DNA of 11,899 nt from Acidimicrobiia bacterium (GTDB lineage: Bacteria; Actinomycetota; Acidimicrobiia; Spongiisociales; JAENVV01): positions 33,507 through 45,405 of the forward strand of contig CP070681.1 in assembly GCA_020352575.1 (NCBI GenBank), read 5' to 3'. The position numbers and the translations under genes are program-made. Each line of letters begins with the position of its first letter. The first letter of the stretch is position 1. Below, piece by piece: positions 1 through 5,887 of this stretch. A model generated the notes under the pieces. It searched no databases, was not told the DNA's origin, and saw nothing but the letters and a program-made list of their open reading frames with translations.

Positions 1-122
1 TTCATCATCGGGATGAGGCTCATCCCGCCCGACATGACCTTCGCCCACTCGTTCTCCGCAAGCATGGCGCAGGCCCCGTCGATTGAGGTCGGGGCGAGGT
101 ATTCGAAGGGGCGGGGATGCAT
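1..122 (-). CDS. FAD-binding (medium) subunit of a molybdenum hydroxylase, CoxM-like, N-terminal fragment
   Basis: Only the first 40 codons are in the window; the gene runs off the left edge. The translated start contains FEYLAPTSIDGACAMLAEN followed by SGGMSLIPMM. This is the N-terminal flavin-binding stretch of CoxM / xanthine dehydrogenase FAD subunits, where the usual motif is AGG(H/Q)SLxPxMK. These subunits pass electrons from the [2Fe-2S] protein to FAD. The ATG at 122 overlaps the stop of the upstream [2Fe-2S] subunit gene as TGATG, and a GGGAG ribosome site lies 8 nt upstream, so the start is well supported. The residue after GG is Met instead of the common His or Gln. The order here is small subunit then FAD subunit; the large molybdenum subunit is expected further left but is not visible. 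Substrate cannot be assigned. Confidence 0.85.
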   Translation of the reverse strand, partial: MHPRPFEYLAPTSIDGACAMLAENEWAKVMSGGMSLIPMM

Positions 123-619
123 CAGTGCGACTCCCATTCCGGCGGCTCCGGCTCCTCACCACGGAGGACAGCAGCTGCGTACTCGACCGACTTCACGATC
201 GAGAAGTAGCCCGTGCAGCGGCAGAGGTTGCCCTCGATGGCGTGGCGGATGTCGTCCTCCGAGGGATGGGGATCCCGTTCGATGAGGTCGAGCGCCGACA
301 TGATCATCCCGGGCGTGCAGTAGCCGCACTGCAGCCCGTGGCGCTCCGAGAAGCCCTCCTGGAGGGGGTGGAGGGCACCGGGGGAACCGACGTCCTCGAT
401 CGTGCGCACCTCCCGCCCATCGGCCTGGACGGCGAGCATCGTGCAGGACTTCACCGGCTTGCCGTCGACGTGCACCGTGCAGGCACCGCAGTAGGACGTC
501 TCGCAGCCGATGTGCGTACCGGTGAGGCCGAGGCCCTCGCGGAGGAAGTGGACGAGGAGGGTGCGGGGCTCCACATCGGCGGTCACCGGCGCGCCGTTCA
601 CCCTGATCGAGATGTCCAC
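122..619 (-). CDS. [2Fe-2S] small subunit of a molybdenum hydroxylase (CO dehydrogenase / xanthine dehydrogenase type)
   Basis: This 165-aa protein has the usual length and two-domain layout of CoxS-type subunits. The N-terminal plant-ferredoxin domain binds one cluster through C39, C44, C47 and C59 ([10 protein letters not shown]...C). The C-terminal helical domain binds the second through C98, C101, C133 and C135 (CGYC...CRC). All eight ligands are present. The subunit relays electrons from the molybdenum cofactor to FAD in a cytoplasmic S-M-L complex. The start is GTG at 619, with GGAG 10 nt upstream; an upstream ATG at about 636 is out of frame. The next gene overlaps it by one base (TGATG) and encodes the FAD subunit, confirming an operon. 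The eight-cysteine pattern fits CO, nicotinate, aldehyde or purine hydroxylases alike, so substrate specificity cannot be read from this subunit and no coxS symbol is claimed. Confidence 0.93.
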   Translation of the reverse strand: MDISIRVNGAPVTADVEPRTLLVHFLREGLGLTGTHIGCETSYCGACTVHVDGKPVKSCTMLAVQADGREVRTIEDVGSPGALHPLQEGFSERHGLQCGYCTPGMIMSALDLIERDPHPSEDDIRHAIEGNLCRCTGYFSIVKSVEYAAAVLRGEEPEPPEWESH

Positions 620-649
620 TGCAATCGTTCTCCATGGACGGGTGAAGGG

Positions 650-678
650 AACCTATCAAGGGCGGGGAGGAACGGCAA
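650..678 (-). promoter_or_regulatory. Candidate promoter of the molybdenum hydroxylase operon
   Basis: Read on the minus strand, TTGCCG (678-673) and TAGGTT (655-650) are separated by exactly 17 bp. This matches a housekeeping sigma-factor promoter layout. The predicted start of transcription near 643 would leave a leader of about 24 nt containing the GGAG ribosome site of the GTG-started gene at 619. It lies in the only gap (620-690) between the methyltransferase gene and the hydroxylase genes, so it would separate the two transcription units. This is pattern matching by eye only. Confidence 0.4.
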
Positions 679-690
679 AGAGTCCGCTCG

Positions 691-1887
691 CTACCGCACG
701 AAAGTAGAAACGACCTCGACGTGGAAGGTCTGGGGGAAGAGGTCGAGCGGCACCGATTCGACGAGCCGATATCCGGCTTCCGCGAGCAACCTGGCGTCCC
801 GACCGAGGGACCCGGGGTCACACGACACGAGGACGATCCGCGCCGGATCGGCTCGCACGATGACGTCGACGCCCTTCCTCCCCAATCCCGCACGCGGGGG
901 GTCGGCGATGACCGTGCTCCCCGACACCGAAGCGACGACGTCACCCGCGTCCTCCACGCGGGACCGGTGCAACTCGATGTGGTCGAGGCCCGCGGCATTG
1001 TGCGCGAAGTCATCCGTCGCGAGGCCCGCCGACTCGACGGCCACCACCCGGTCGAACCGCCTGCCGATCGTGCACGAGAACAGGCCGCCCCCGGCGTAGA
1101 GGTCGAGGAGGGTGCCACCCCGCCCCGCCGAGGCCGCCACGACCTCGGCGAGTACATCGGCACCCTCCGTCGAGTTCTGGAAGAACGCCGAACCCGTGAT
1201 CCGGAAGGGCACTCCGGCGACGACCTCCCTCAGGAACGGCGGTCCGATGAGGGACTCGACCTCGCCCCGAGCCACCCGGCACACCGGCACGCCCCATCGA
1301 TCGGCTCCGTCCGGGAGGTCCCCTTGGATGACGACGAGTCGGTCACCGGTCCGAATGCCGGCGCGGAGGGTGAAGCCGTCGAGCTCCCCGAGGCCCGCCA
1401 AGCCGAGCATCGTCTCGACGAGCGGGTGGAGGACCGGGCATTCCTCCAGAGCGACGAGGTCCTCCGATCTGCGCCGGTGGAGGGCGGGACGCCCGGCGCG
1501 GACGGAGAAGTCCATTCGGTTGCGGTAGCCGTACGAGGATCCTGCTTGCCGCGTGCGGGACACCGGTGGTTCGGCGAGTCCGCCGATCCGCTCGAGGGAG
1601 TCGACGACGACACGCCGCTTCCACTCACGCTGCGCGATCGGTCTGGCTCGCTGCCACTGGCAGCCCCCACACTCGTCGGCATGGCGGCACACGGGCTCGG
1701 TCGAGAACGGACTGGGGTCCACGACGTCGACGAGCCGGGCCCGCGCCCAGGTCCCCTTGTCCTCCTCCACCTCGAAGCGCACCACGGAGCCCGGGAGTGC
1801 ATCGGGGACGAAGTGGACCTTCCCATCGATCCGGGCCACGCCGACGGCCCCATGCCCGACCGATTCGATCGGTGCCTGGTGGATCAC
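691..1887 (-). CDS. TrmA/RumA-family RNA (uracil-5-)-methyltransferase with TRAM domain and Fe-S cluster motif
   Basis: The 398-aa protein transfers methyl from S-adenosylmethionine to C5 of a uridine in RNA, probably 23S rRNA as for RlmD/RlmC. Residues 1-57 look like the TRAM RNA-binding barrel. A [4Fe-4S] motif follows: C67-x5-C73-x2-C76 and a distant C150. The methyltransferase core shows FFQN at 235-238, the SAM loop DLYAGGG at 262-268, DPPRAG at 329-334, the nucleophile C356 in SCDPGSLGRD, and the general-base glutamate E391 in HVE. The second residue of the usual DLYCG loop Cys is Ala. GTG at 1887 is chosen because it overlaps the upstream DUF2017 stop as GTGA and starts right at the TRAM domain; an ATG at 2001 would add an arginine-rich, unrelated stretch lying inside the DUF2017 gene. 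Target nucleotide is not known. Confidence 0.9.
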   Translation of the reverse strand: MIHQAPIESVGHGAVGVARIDGKVHFVPDALPGSVVRFEVEEDKGTWARARLVDVVDPSPFSTEPVCRHADECGGCQWQRARPIAQREWKRRVVVDSLERIGGLAEPPVSRTRQAGSSYGYRNRMDFSVRAGRPALHRRRSEDLVALEECPVLHPLVETMLGLAGLGELDGFTLRAGIRTGDRLVVIQGDLPDGADRWGVPVCRVARGEVESLIGPPFLREVVAGVPFRITGSAFFQNSTEGADVLAEVVAASAGRGGTLLDLYAGGGLFSCTIGRRFDRVVAVESAGLATDDFAHNAAGLDHIELHRSRVEDAGDVVASVSGSTVIADPPRAGLGRKGVDVIVRADPARIVLVSCDPGSLGRDARLLAEAGYRLVESVPLDLFPQTFHVEVVSTFVR

Positions 1888-2366
1888 CCGTCGCCCAGGA
1901 GCACGTCTTCGGCGGCGCCGATGAGGGAGTCCTGGATCCAACCGAGCAGGTGATACAGGTGCAGCTCGGGGGCAGCGTCCATCGAGGGGTTCGGCTCCCA
2001 CACGTCGGAGTCGATCCCGAGGCGGGCCGCGATGACCAGCCGCGCTTCGTCGAGGACGCGCAGCACGGCGAACGCATCCTCCTCATCGAGGATGGTGCCA
2101 CCGCGCACTGCCCGGTCGATGACCCGCTCATATCGCTCCCGATCGGCCGTGCGGCCGGCATCGAGCTCGGGCGTCATGAGGCGGTCGAACTCCTCGGCCG
2201 CGGCATCGTCGTCGGCGTACACACGAGGAGCGAGCCGATCGGCAGCGGGATCCCTGCCCTTCCGTCCCACGGAGGCCAGCCAGCCGGGCACCGAGCGCAG
2301 CACCTCCTCGATCTCCACCGCGACGTTGAGTCGGGGACCGTCCGCAGTGGCGAGCAGATCGATCAC
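1884..2366 (-). CDS. DUF2017 family protein, ClpS-linked, function unknown
   Basis: This 160-aa soluble, mostly helical acidic protein matches what is known of DUF2017. That actinobacterial family is typically encoded right after clpS. Visible family-like features are the RLxPxxYxDD stretch (44-53), the EFDRLMTPEL stretch (59-68), VLDEARLVIAARLG (104-117), and the C-terminal YHLLGWIQDSL (138-148). The start GTG at 2366 overlaps the clpS stop as GTGA and has GGAG 5 nt upstream; an ATG at 2414 would run 52 nt into clpS. Its own stop overlaps the methyltransferase start, also as GTGA. The tight linkage suggests a role connected to ClpS/ClpP proteolysis, but this is only context. No catalytic motif, membrane segment or signal peptide is seen. 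Confidence 0.85.
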   Translation of the reverse strand: MIDLLATADGPRLNVAVEIEEVLRSVPGWLASVGRKGRDPAADRLAPRVYADDDAAAEEFDRLMTPELDAGRTADRERYERVIDRAVRGGTILDEEDAFAVLRVLDEARLVIAARLGIDSDVWEPNPSMDAAPELHLYHLLGWIQDSLIGAAEDVLLGDG

Positions 2367-2638
2367 GCCTGCTCCATCGTCGCCCAGAGGCCATGGCGAT
2401 GCAGCCGGTGGCAATGCATCTCAGCAGTCTCCCGGGGCGCCATCACCACCACGCTCCGCCCGTCGTGGTGCACCTCGAGCATGAGCTTCGTCGCCTTCTC
2501 CTTCGAATACCCGAAGAGCTTCCGGAAGACGAGGACCACGTAGCTCATGAGGTTCACTGGGTCGTTCCACACCACGACCGACCACGCACGATCGAGCGCC
2601 TCGTCGACCTCTTCCACGGGTGCTGGGGCAGTGCCCAT
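2363..2638 (-). CDS. clpS: ClpS, N-degron adaptor of the Clp protease
   Basis: This 91-aa adaptor delivers substrates with destabilising N-termini to the Clp AAA+ unfoldase in the cytoplasm. The core from about residue 19 aligns without gaps to E. coli ClpS with an offset of 9: N25 and D26 match N34 and D35, M31 matches M40, V34 matches V43, M53 matches M62 and H57 matches H66. These residues line the N-degron pocket. D36 is Pro here and T38 is Asn, as in the actinobacterial WxDPVNLMSYV form. The first 18 residues are a short Pro/Glu-rich extension, as expected for the flexible tail that engages the unfoldase. There is no clear Shine-Dalgarno before the ATG; a TAGCGT hexamer sits 6 nt upstream, suggesting a leaderless mRNA. 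It is the first gene of a three-gene overlap-coupled unit. Confidence 0.94.
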   Translation of the reverse strand: MGTAPAPVEEVDEALDRAWSVVVWNDPVNLMSYVVLVFRKLFGYSKEKATKLMLEVHHDGRSVVVMAPRETAEMHCHRLHRHGLWATMEQA

Positions 2639-2644
2639 GGCCGA

Positions 2645-2650
2645 ACGCTA
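2645..2650 (-). promoter_or_regulatory. Candidate -10 element (TAGCGT) of a leaderless clpS promoter
   Basis: On the minus strand TAGCGT is followed by 6 nt and then the clpS ATG at 2638. A transcript initiating 6-7 nt after a -10 element would begin at the A of the ATG. No ribosome-binding sequence lies upstream of the ATG, which agrees with leaderless translation. No good -35 match was seen. The same hexamer with the same spacing precedes the exonuclease gene at 4864. Confidence 0.45.
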
Positions 2651-2736
2651 CCGATCGCACCCCGGGCCGTGGCAGGTGGCGCCCGCTCTGCCACTGGTTC
2701 GCGAAAACCCGACATACCACCTTCCTATAGGACTGT

Positions 2737-2742
2737 TAGCGT
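2737..2742 (+). promoter_or_regulatory. Candidate -10 element (TAGCGT) upstream of the TTG-started small gene
   Basis: TAGCGT lies in the most A/T-rich part of the divergent gap 2639-2772. A start of transcription near 2749 would leave a leader of about 24 nt carrying GGGAGGA, the ribosome site of the gene at 2773. The -35 region (around 2714-2719) is not convincing. The rest of the gap shows no terminator or repeat. Confidence 0.35.
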
Positions 2743-2772
2743 TGTTTTGCGTTCTGCAGAGGGAGGAAGACC

Positions 2773-3078
2773 TTGGATCCACTCCGCCACCCCGATCTCG
2801 TCGAGATCGGGCGACGACTCAGGGACGCGTTCGACCGGGCTACCACCGCCGAACTCGAGGCCGCCCGCGTCGCCCACAGGCGCACTCGAGCGCTCCGCGA
2901 GTTGCTGATGGAGTGGGAGGACGCCGGATGCGCAGTTCGGGTCTCGACACGGAGCGACCGTCACCTGGATGCCATGCGCATCCATGCCGTCGGGCTCGAC
3001 CACATCGTGCTCACGGCACGCGACCAGAGGGCCGTCGTTCCCTTCGAGGCCATCACTGTCATCGAGGCAACCCCGTGA
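2773..3078 (+). CDS. Small protein with an N-terminal helix and a possible Sm-like beta-barrel, function unknown
   Basis: This 101-aa soluble protein was not recognised. Residues 1-50 form an amphipathic helical stretch rich in Arg, Glu and Ala. Residues 53-98 have the rhythm of a small Sm/SH3-like barrel: short strands around VRVSTRSD, MRIHAVGLDHIVLTA and RAVVPFEAITVIEA, with the G-x-D-H-(I/V)-x-L turn often seen in such barrels. That fold reading is inference. The start is TTG at 2773, chosen because GGAGG lies 6 nt upstream and the reading frame has no better start nearby. The stop overlaps the GTG of the next gene as GTGA, so it is probably translationally coupled to the MinD/CpaE-like ATPase and may work with it. 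It could bind nucleic acid or serve as a partner of the ATPase. Confidence 0.75.
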   Translation: MDPLRHPDLVEIGRRLRDAFDRATTAELEAARVAHRRTRALRELLMEWEDAGCAVRVSTRSDRHLDAMRIHAVGLDHIVLTARDQRAVVPFEAITVIEATP

Positions 3079-3998
3079 GGCCCGCCGTTGCCACCGTCCT
3101 CTCGACGCGGGCGTGGGAGCCGGCGTTCGTCAGGCTCGCGCGTTCATCGGCCCTTGCCCGGGTCGTCGGTCGGGCATGGGAAGCCGACACGATCGACGCC
3201 GTCGCTCCCGAGGTCGTCGTGGTCGGCGCAGAGACTGGGTGGCTCGGCCGCGGGATCGTCGATGCCTGGCAACGATCCGGACGATCGGTCATGGGCGTCC
3301 ACGGGTCCGAGGTCGAGCGTCGAGCGCTCGTCCGCGTTGGCGTCGACCAGGTGGCCGGCGACGACGACGTCGAACACCTGCTCCTCGCCGCGTGTCGTGC
3401 AGCCATCCCTCCCGCACCCGCAGCCCCCCTCATCGTCGTCTCTGGCCCCCGGGGGGCGACTGGCAAGAGCACCGTCGCCCTGGCGATCGCCCGCGCCCTC
3501 CCAGGGGCCACACTGGTCGACGGCGACCCGGATCCGAACCTCGGTCCGTTGCTCGGGCTGCCGCCGGGACCCGACCACGACGAACTCGCCAGGGCGCTGA
3601 CCGGCACATCCACCGTTCCCGGCATCCACACCGCAGCTGGGACACGGGTCCTCGCGCCGTTGGGTCAACTGCCCGACACGGTGGTCTCCTGCCTCCGGGC
3701 GCAGGGTCCCGTCGTCCTCGACCGGGGGCCGTTCCCGTCGACACGGCTTCCTCGGAGCGCATCCCACACGGTGTTCGTCGTCGAGGCCACGGCGGTCGGC
3801 TTGGTGCGAGCCGCTGGAGCCCTCCGCCAGTGGGAGGGCACACCGCCCACGATCGTCCTCAACCGTGTACCTGGGGACCGCCGTGCGTCCGTGCGCGCCT
3901 GTCGGGCAGCCACCGGCCTCGAACCGGGGGCGGTCATCCCCGAGAGCGACCGGCCGCTCACCGCTGCCGACGCGGCCCTCTGCGGCTTCGTGCCCTAG
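3075..3998 (+). CDS. MinD/CpaE-like P-loop ATPase with degenerate receiver-like N-domain
   Basis: The 307-aa protein resembles TadZ/CpaE/Ssd proteins, which place pili or the septum using a MinD-type ATPase. Residues 45-105 (PEVVVVGAETGWLGR...GVDQVAGDDDVEHLL) look like a receiver-like fold without a clear phospho-acceptor. The ATPase domain begins near 117 with Walker A GPRGATGKST (124-133), then LVDGDPDPNLGPLLGL (147-162) in the position of the MinD DxD loop and VVLDRGP (213-219) as a Walker B-like strand. The signature lysine of deviant Walker A (K-G-G-x-G-K) is Arg126. GTG at 3075 overlaps the upstream stop as GTGA, with GAGG 7 nt before it. No Tad ATPase, TadB/C or pilin gene is nearby, so a pilus role is not supported by context. 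Its end overlaps the convergent exonuclease gene by four bases. Confidence 0.75.
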   Translation: MRPAVATVLSTRAWEPAFVRLARSSALARVVGRAWEADTIDAVAPEVVVVGAETGWLGRGIVDAWQRSGRSVMGVHGSEVERRALVRVGVDQVAGDDDVEHLLLAACRAAIPPAPAAPLIVVSGPRGATGKSTVALAIARALPGATLVDGDPDPNLGPLLGLPPGPDHDELARALTGTSTVPGIHTAAGTRVLAPLGQLPDTVVSCLRAQGPVVLDRGPFPSTRLPRSASHTVFVVEATAVGLVRAAGALRQWEGTPPTIVLNRVPGDRRASVRACRAATGLEPGAVIPESDRPLTAADAALCGFVP

Positions 3999-4864
3999 TC
4001 CGCCCAGCGATGCGGCCTGTCGCGCAGGCCCGTCGCACCGAGTTCGTCGCAGAGTTCCATGAAGGGCTGCCGCGGCACGCCCGACCACTCGAGGTCGTCC
4101 AGTTCCTCGGTGAGTGGCACGTCGCGGCGCAACGTGGCGAGGTCCCGATAGAGCCGCACCTCGTCCTCGTGTGCCCGCAGCGACTCACCGAGCCGTGCGG
4201 CTCCTCGGACCGTCACATCCCACTCGGCCTCGTCACGGGGGATGCCCTCCAGGCGGTGGTACCGGCCCAAGACGGTCGCCGTCGACTTCGCACCCCAGGA
4301 CGGGACCCCGGGGATGCCATCGGCGGAGTCGCCGACGAGTGCGAGGTAGTCGGGGATCGCCTCCGGGGGCACCCCGAACCGCTCGATCACGCCTCCCTCG
4401 TCGAGGAGGACCTCCCGTCGGCGATCGAAGGTGACGACCCGGTCGCCGACCACGCATTGGGTGAGGTCCTTGTCCGGCGAGAGGATCACGACCTGATCGA
4501 CGTCGTCGGACCAGCGAAGGGCCGCAGTGGCAAGGGCATCGTCGGCCTCGAACTCCACCATGCCCCACACCACGACGCCGAGCGTCGCCAACGCGCGCTC
4601 GGCGAGCGGGAACTGGGCCCACAACTCCGGCTCGAGGCCCTCCCCGGTCTTGTACCCGTCGAACAAGTCGTTGCGGAAGCTCGTGATCTCAGTGTCGAAA
4701 GCGACGCCGAGATGGGTGACGTCGGGCTGGCGGAGCAGCCGGAGCGTGGTCTCGATCAGACCGGTGACCGCCCCGACCTCCATGCCGTCGGGTGAGGTGC
4801 GGGGCGGGTAGCCGAAGTGGGCGCGGAAGAGCTCGTACGTGCCGTCGAGGAGGTGGAGCCGCAT
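3995..4864 (-). CDS. Stand-alone 5'-3' exonuclease / flap endonuclease (Pol I N-domain family)
   Basis: This 289-aa nuclease corresponds to the 5'-nuclease domain of DNA polymerase I without the polymerase. It should remove 5' flaps or RNA primers using two metal ions. Candidate metal ligands keep nearly the spacing known from Taq polymerase: D7, D57, E106, D108, D109, D131, D133, D179 and D182. R64-N-D-L-F-D-G-Y-K matches the family's RxxxxxxYK helical-arch stretch, and VGDSADGIPGVPSWGAKSTATVL (177-199) is the helix-3-turn-helix DNA-binding region. The start ATG at 4864 has TAGCGT 6 nt upstream and only a weak GGAG 12 nt away, so it may be leaderless. It lies 9 nt after the iron ATPase gene, but may have its own promoter. 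Its TAG stop lies inside the CTAG shared with the convergent ATPase gene. Confidence 0.9.
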   Translation of the reverse strand: MRLHLLDGTYELFRAHFGYPPRTSPDGMEVGAVTGLIETTLRLLRQPDVTHLGVAFDTEITSFRNDLFDGYKTGEGLEPELWAQFPLAERALATLGVVVWGMVEFEADDALATAALRWSDDVDQVVILSPDKDLTQCVVGDRVVTFDRRREVLLDEGGVIERFGVPPEAIPDYLALVGDSADGIPGVPSWGAKSTATVLGRYHRLEGIPRDEAEWDVTVRGAARLGESLRAHEDEVRLYRDLATLRRDVPLTEELDDLEWSGVPRQPFMELCDELGATGLRDRPHRWAD

Positions 4865-4870
4865 GCGGCG

Positions 4871-4876
4871 ACGCTA
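4871..4876 (-). promoter_or_regulatory. Candidate -10 element (TAGCGT) of a leaderless exonuclease promoter
   Basis: On the minus strand TAGCGT is followed by CGCCGC and then the ATG at 4864. The first three bases (4876-4874) are also the TAG stop codon of the upstream ABC ATPase gene. Hexamer and 6-nt spacing are identical to those before clpS. The element would let the exonuclease be transcribed separately from the iron importer. No clear -35 was identified. Confidence 0.45.
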
Positions 4877-5887
4877 CTCCGGGGGGAAGACCACCGCTTC
4901 CGAGACCTTGAGGCGCACGACGTCACCGGGACGGAAACCGGGCCTCGGGCCCACCCGGGAGATGATGCGCGTACCTCCGGGGAGCTCCAACTCGAGCATC
5001 TGGTCGTGCCCGTAGAACTCGCGGTCCACCACGGTCACATCGCCACCCTCGTCGGGCGTCGGCTCGATCCACTCGGGTCTGACCATCACCTCTACCGGGC
5101 CCTCCAACGGGCCCCGGTAGAGGAACGAGCCCAGCACCGTCGAGACCTTGCCGCCCGCGACGTGCCCCGTGAGTCCCACCGAGTCGCCGAGGAATCCCGC
5201 AACCCACGGGTCGGCGGGACGCTGGTACACCTCGGTCGGCGTGCCCACCTGCAGCACCGTGCCGCTCCGCATGATGGCGACCGTGTCCGCGACGGCAAGC
5301 GCCTCCTCCTGGTCGTGGGTCACGAGGACGGCGGTGGTGCCGGCATCATTGAGGATCCTGCGGACCTCTCGCCGCATGCGATCACGCAGCGAGGCATCGA
5401 GGTTCGAGAACGGCTCGTCGAGCAGGATGGCGTCCGGGCGGGGCGCAAGTGCCCGAGCGAGGGCAACCCGCTGCTGCTCCCCGCCCGACAACTCGTGGGG
5501 CATGCGGTCGCCCATGCCCTCCAAACCGGTGAGTTCGAGCACCTCCCCGACGCGGTTGCGTTGCGTCGGGCCCAGTCCGTACCGGATGTTCGCCTCGACG
5601 GTCAGGTGGGGGAAGAGGGCGTAGTCCTGGAAGACCATCCCCACCGAGCGACGCTCCGGCGGCACGAAGGACGATCCATCGACCACCGTGCGACCACGGA
5701 TCTCGACACGGCCTGCATCGGGGCGATCGAACCCGGCGAGCACGCGCAGTGCCGTGGTCTTGCCGCACCCACTCGGCCCGACGAGGCAGAGGATCGCCCC
5801 TTCGTCCACATCGAGGGTGAATCGAGCGAGGGCCTTCGAGTCGCCGAACGCCCGATCGACGTCCTGCCAGGAGATGAACCCGCTCAT
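4874..5887 (-). CDS. fbpC: Ferric-iron ABC importer, ATP-binding protein (FbpC-like)
   Basis: The 337-aa ATPase powers import through the permease encoded just upstream. Visible motifs in order are Walker A GPSGCGKTT (37-45), Q-loop Q87 in VFQDYALFPHLT, signature LSGGE (133-137), Walker B AILLDEP (153-159) with D157 and E158, a D-loop SNLD (161-164) and switch H191. Residues from about 235 to the end form a TOBE-type regulatory region (VMVRPEW...GPRPGFRPGDVVRLKV), as usual for the MalK/FbpC/PotA subfamily. The ATG at 5887 overlaps the permease stop as ATGA, fixing the start. Motifs do not separate iron from polyamine or sulfate ATPases; the iron call rests on the adjacent binding protein and the fused permease. 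Expected to be repressed by iron with the operon. Confidence 0.9.
   Translation of the reverse strand: MSGFISWQDVDRAFGDSKALARFTLDVDEGAILCLVGPSGCGKTTALRVLAGFDRPDAGRVEIRGRTVVDGSSFVPPERRSVGMVFQDYALFPHLTVEANIRYGLGPTQRNRVGEVLELTGLEGMGDRMPHELSGGEQQRVALARALAPRPDAILLDEPFSNLDASLRDRMRREVRRILNDAGTTAVLVTHDQEEALAVADTVAIMRSGTVLQVGTPTEVYQRPADPWVAGFLGDSVGLTGHVAGGKVSTVLGSFLYRGPLEGPVEVMVRPEWIEPTPDEGGDVTVVDREFYGHDQMLELELPGGTRIISRVGPRPGFRPGDVVRLKVSEAVVFPPE

Noticed and set aside
721..1953. 410-aa open frame on the plus strand
   Set aside because: It lies wholly opposite the methyltransferase gene, whose motifs are clear. It has no domain and an Arg/Asp/Glu-rich composition typical of antisense frames in GC-rich DNA.
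1888..2001. Methyltransferase start at ATG 2001
   Set aside because: The added stretch is Arg/Pro-rich, lies within DUF2017, and precedes the natural start of the TRAM domain.
2367..2414. DUF2017 start at ATG 2414
   Set aside because: It would overlap clpS by 52 nt; GTG 2366 has a GGAG and a GTGA overlap matching the next junction.
3960..4040. Possible bidirectional terminator between the convergent ATPase and exonuclease genes
   Set aside because: No stem-loop followed by a T-run could be drawn on either strand.
2969..4795. 608-aa open frame on the plus strand
   Set aside because: It crosses the small gene, the ATPase and the antisense of the exonuclease. Composition is Arg/Pro-rich low complexity with no motif; all three real genes have better evidence.
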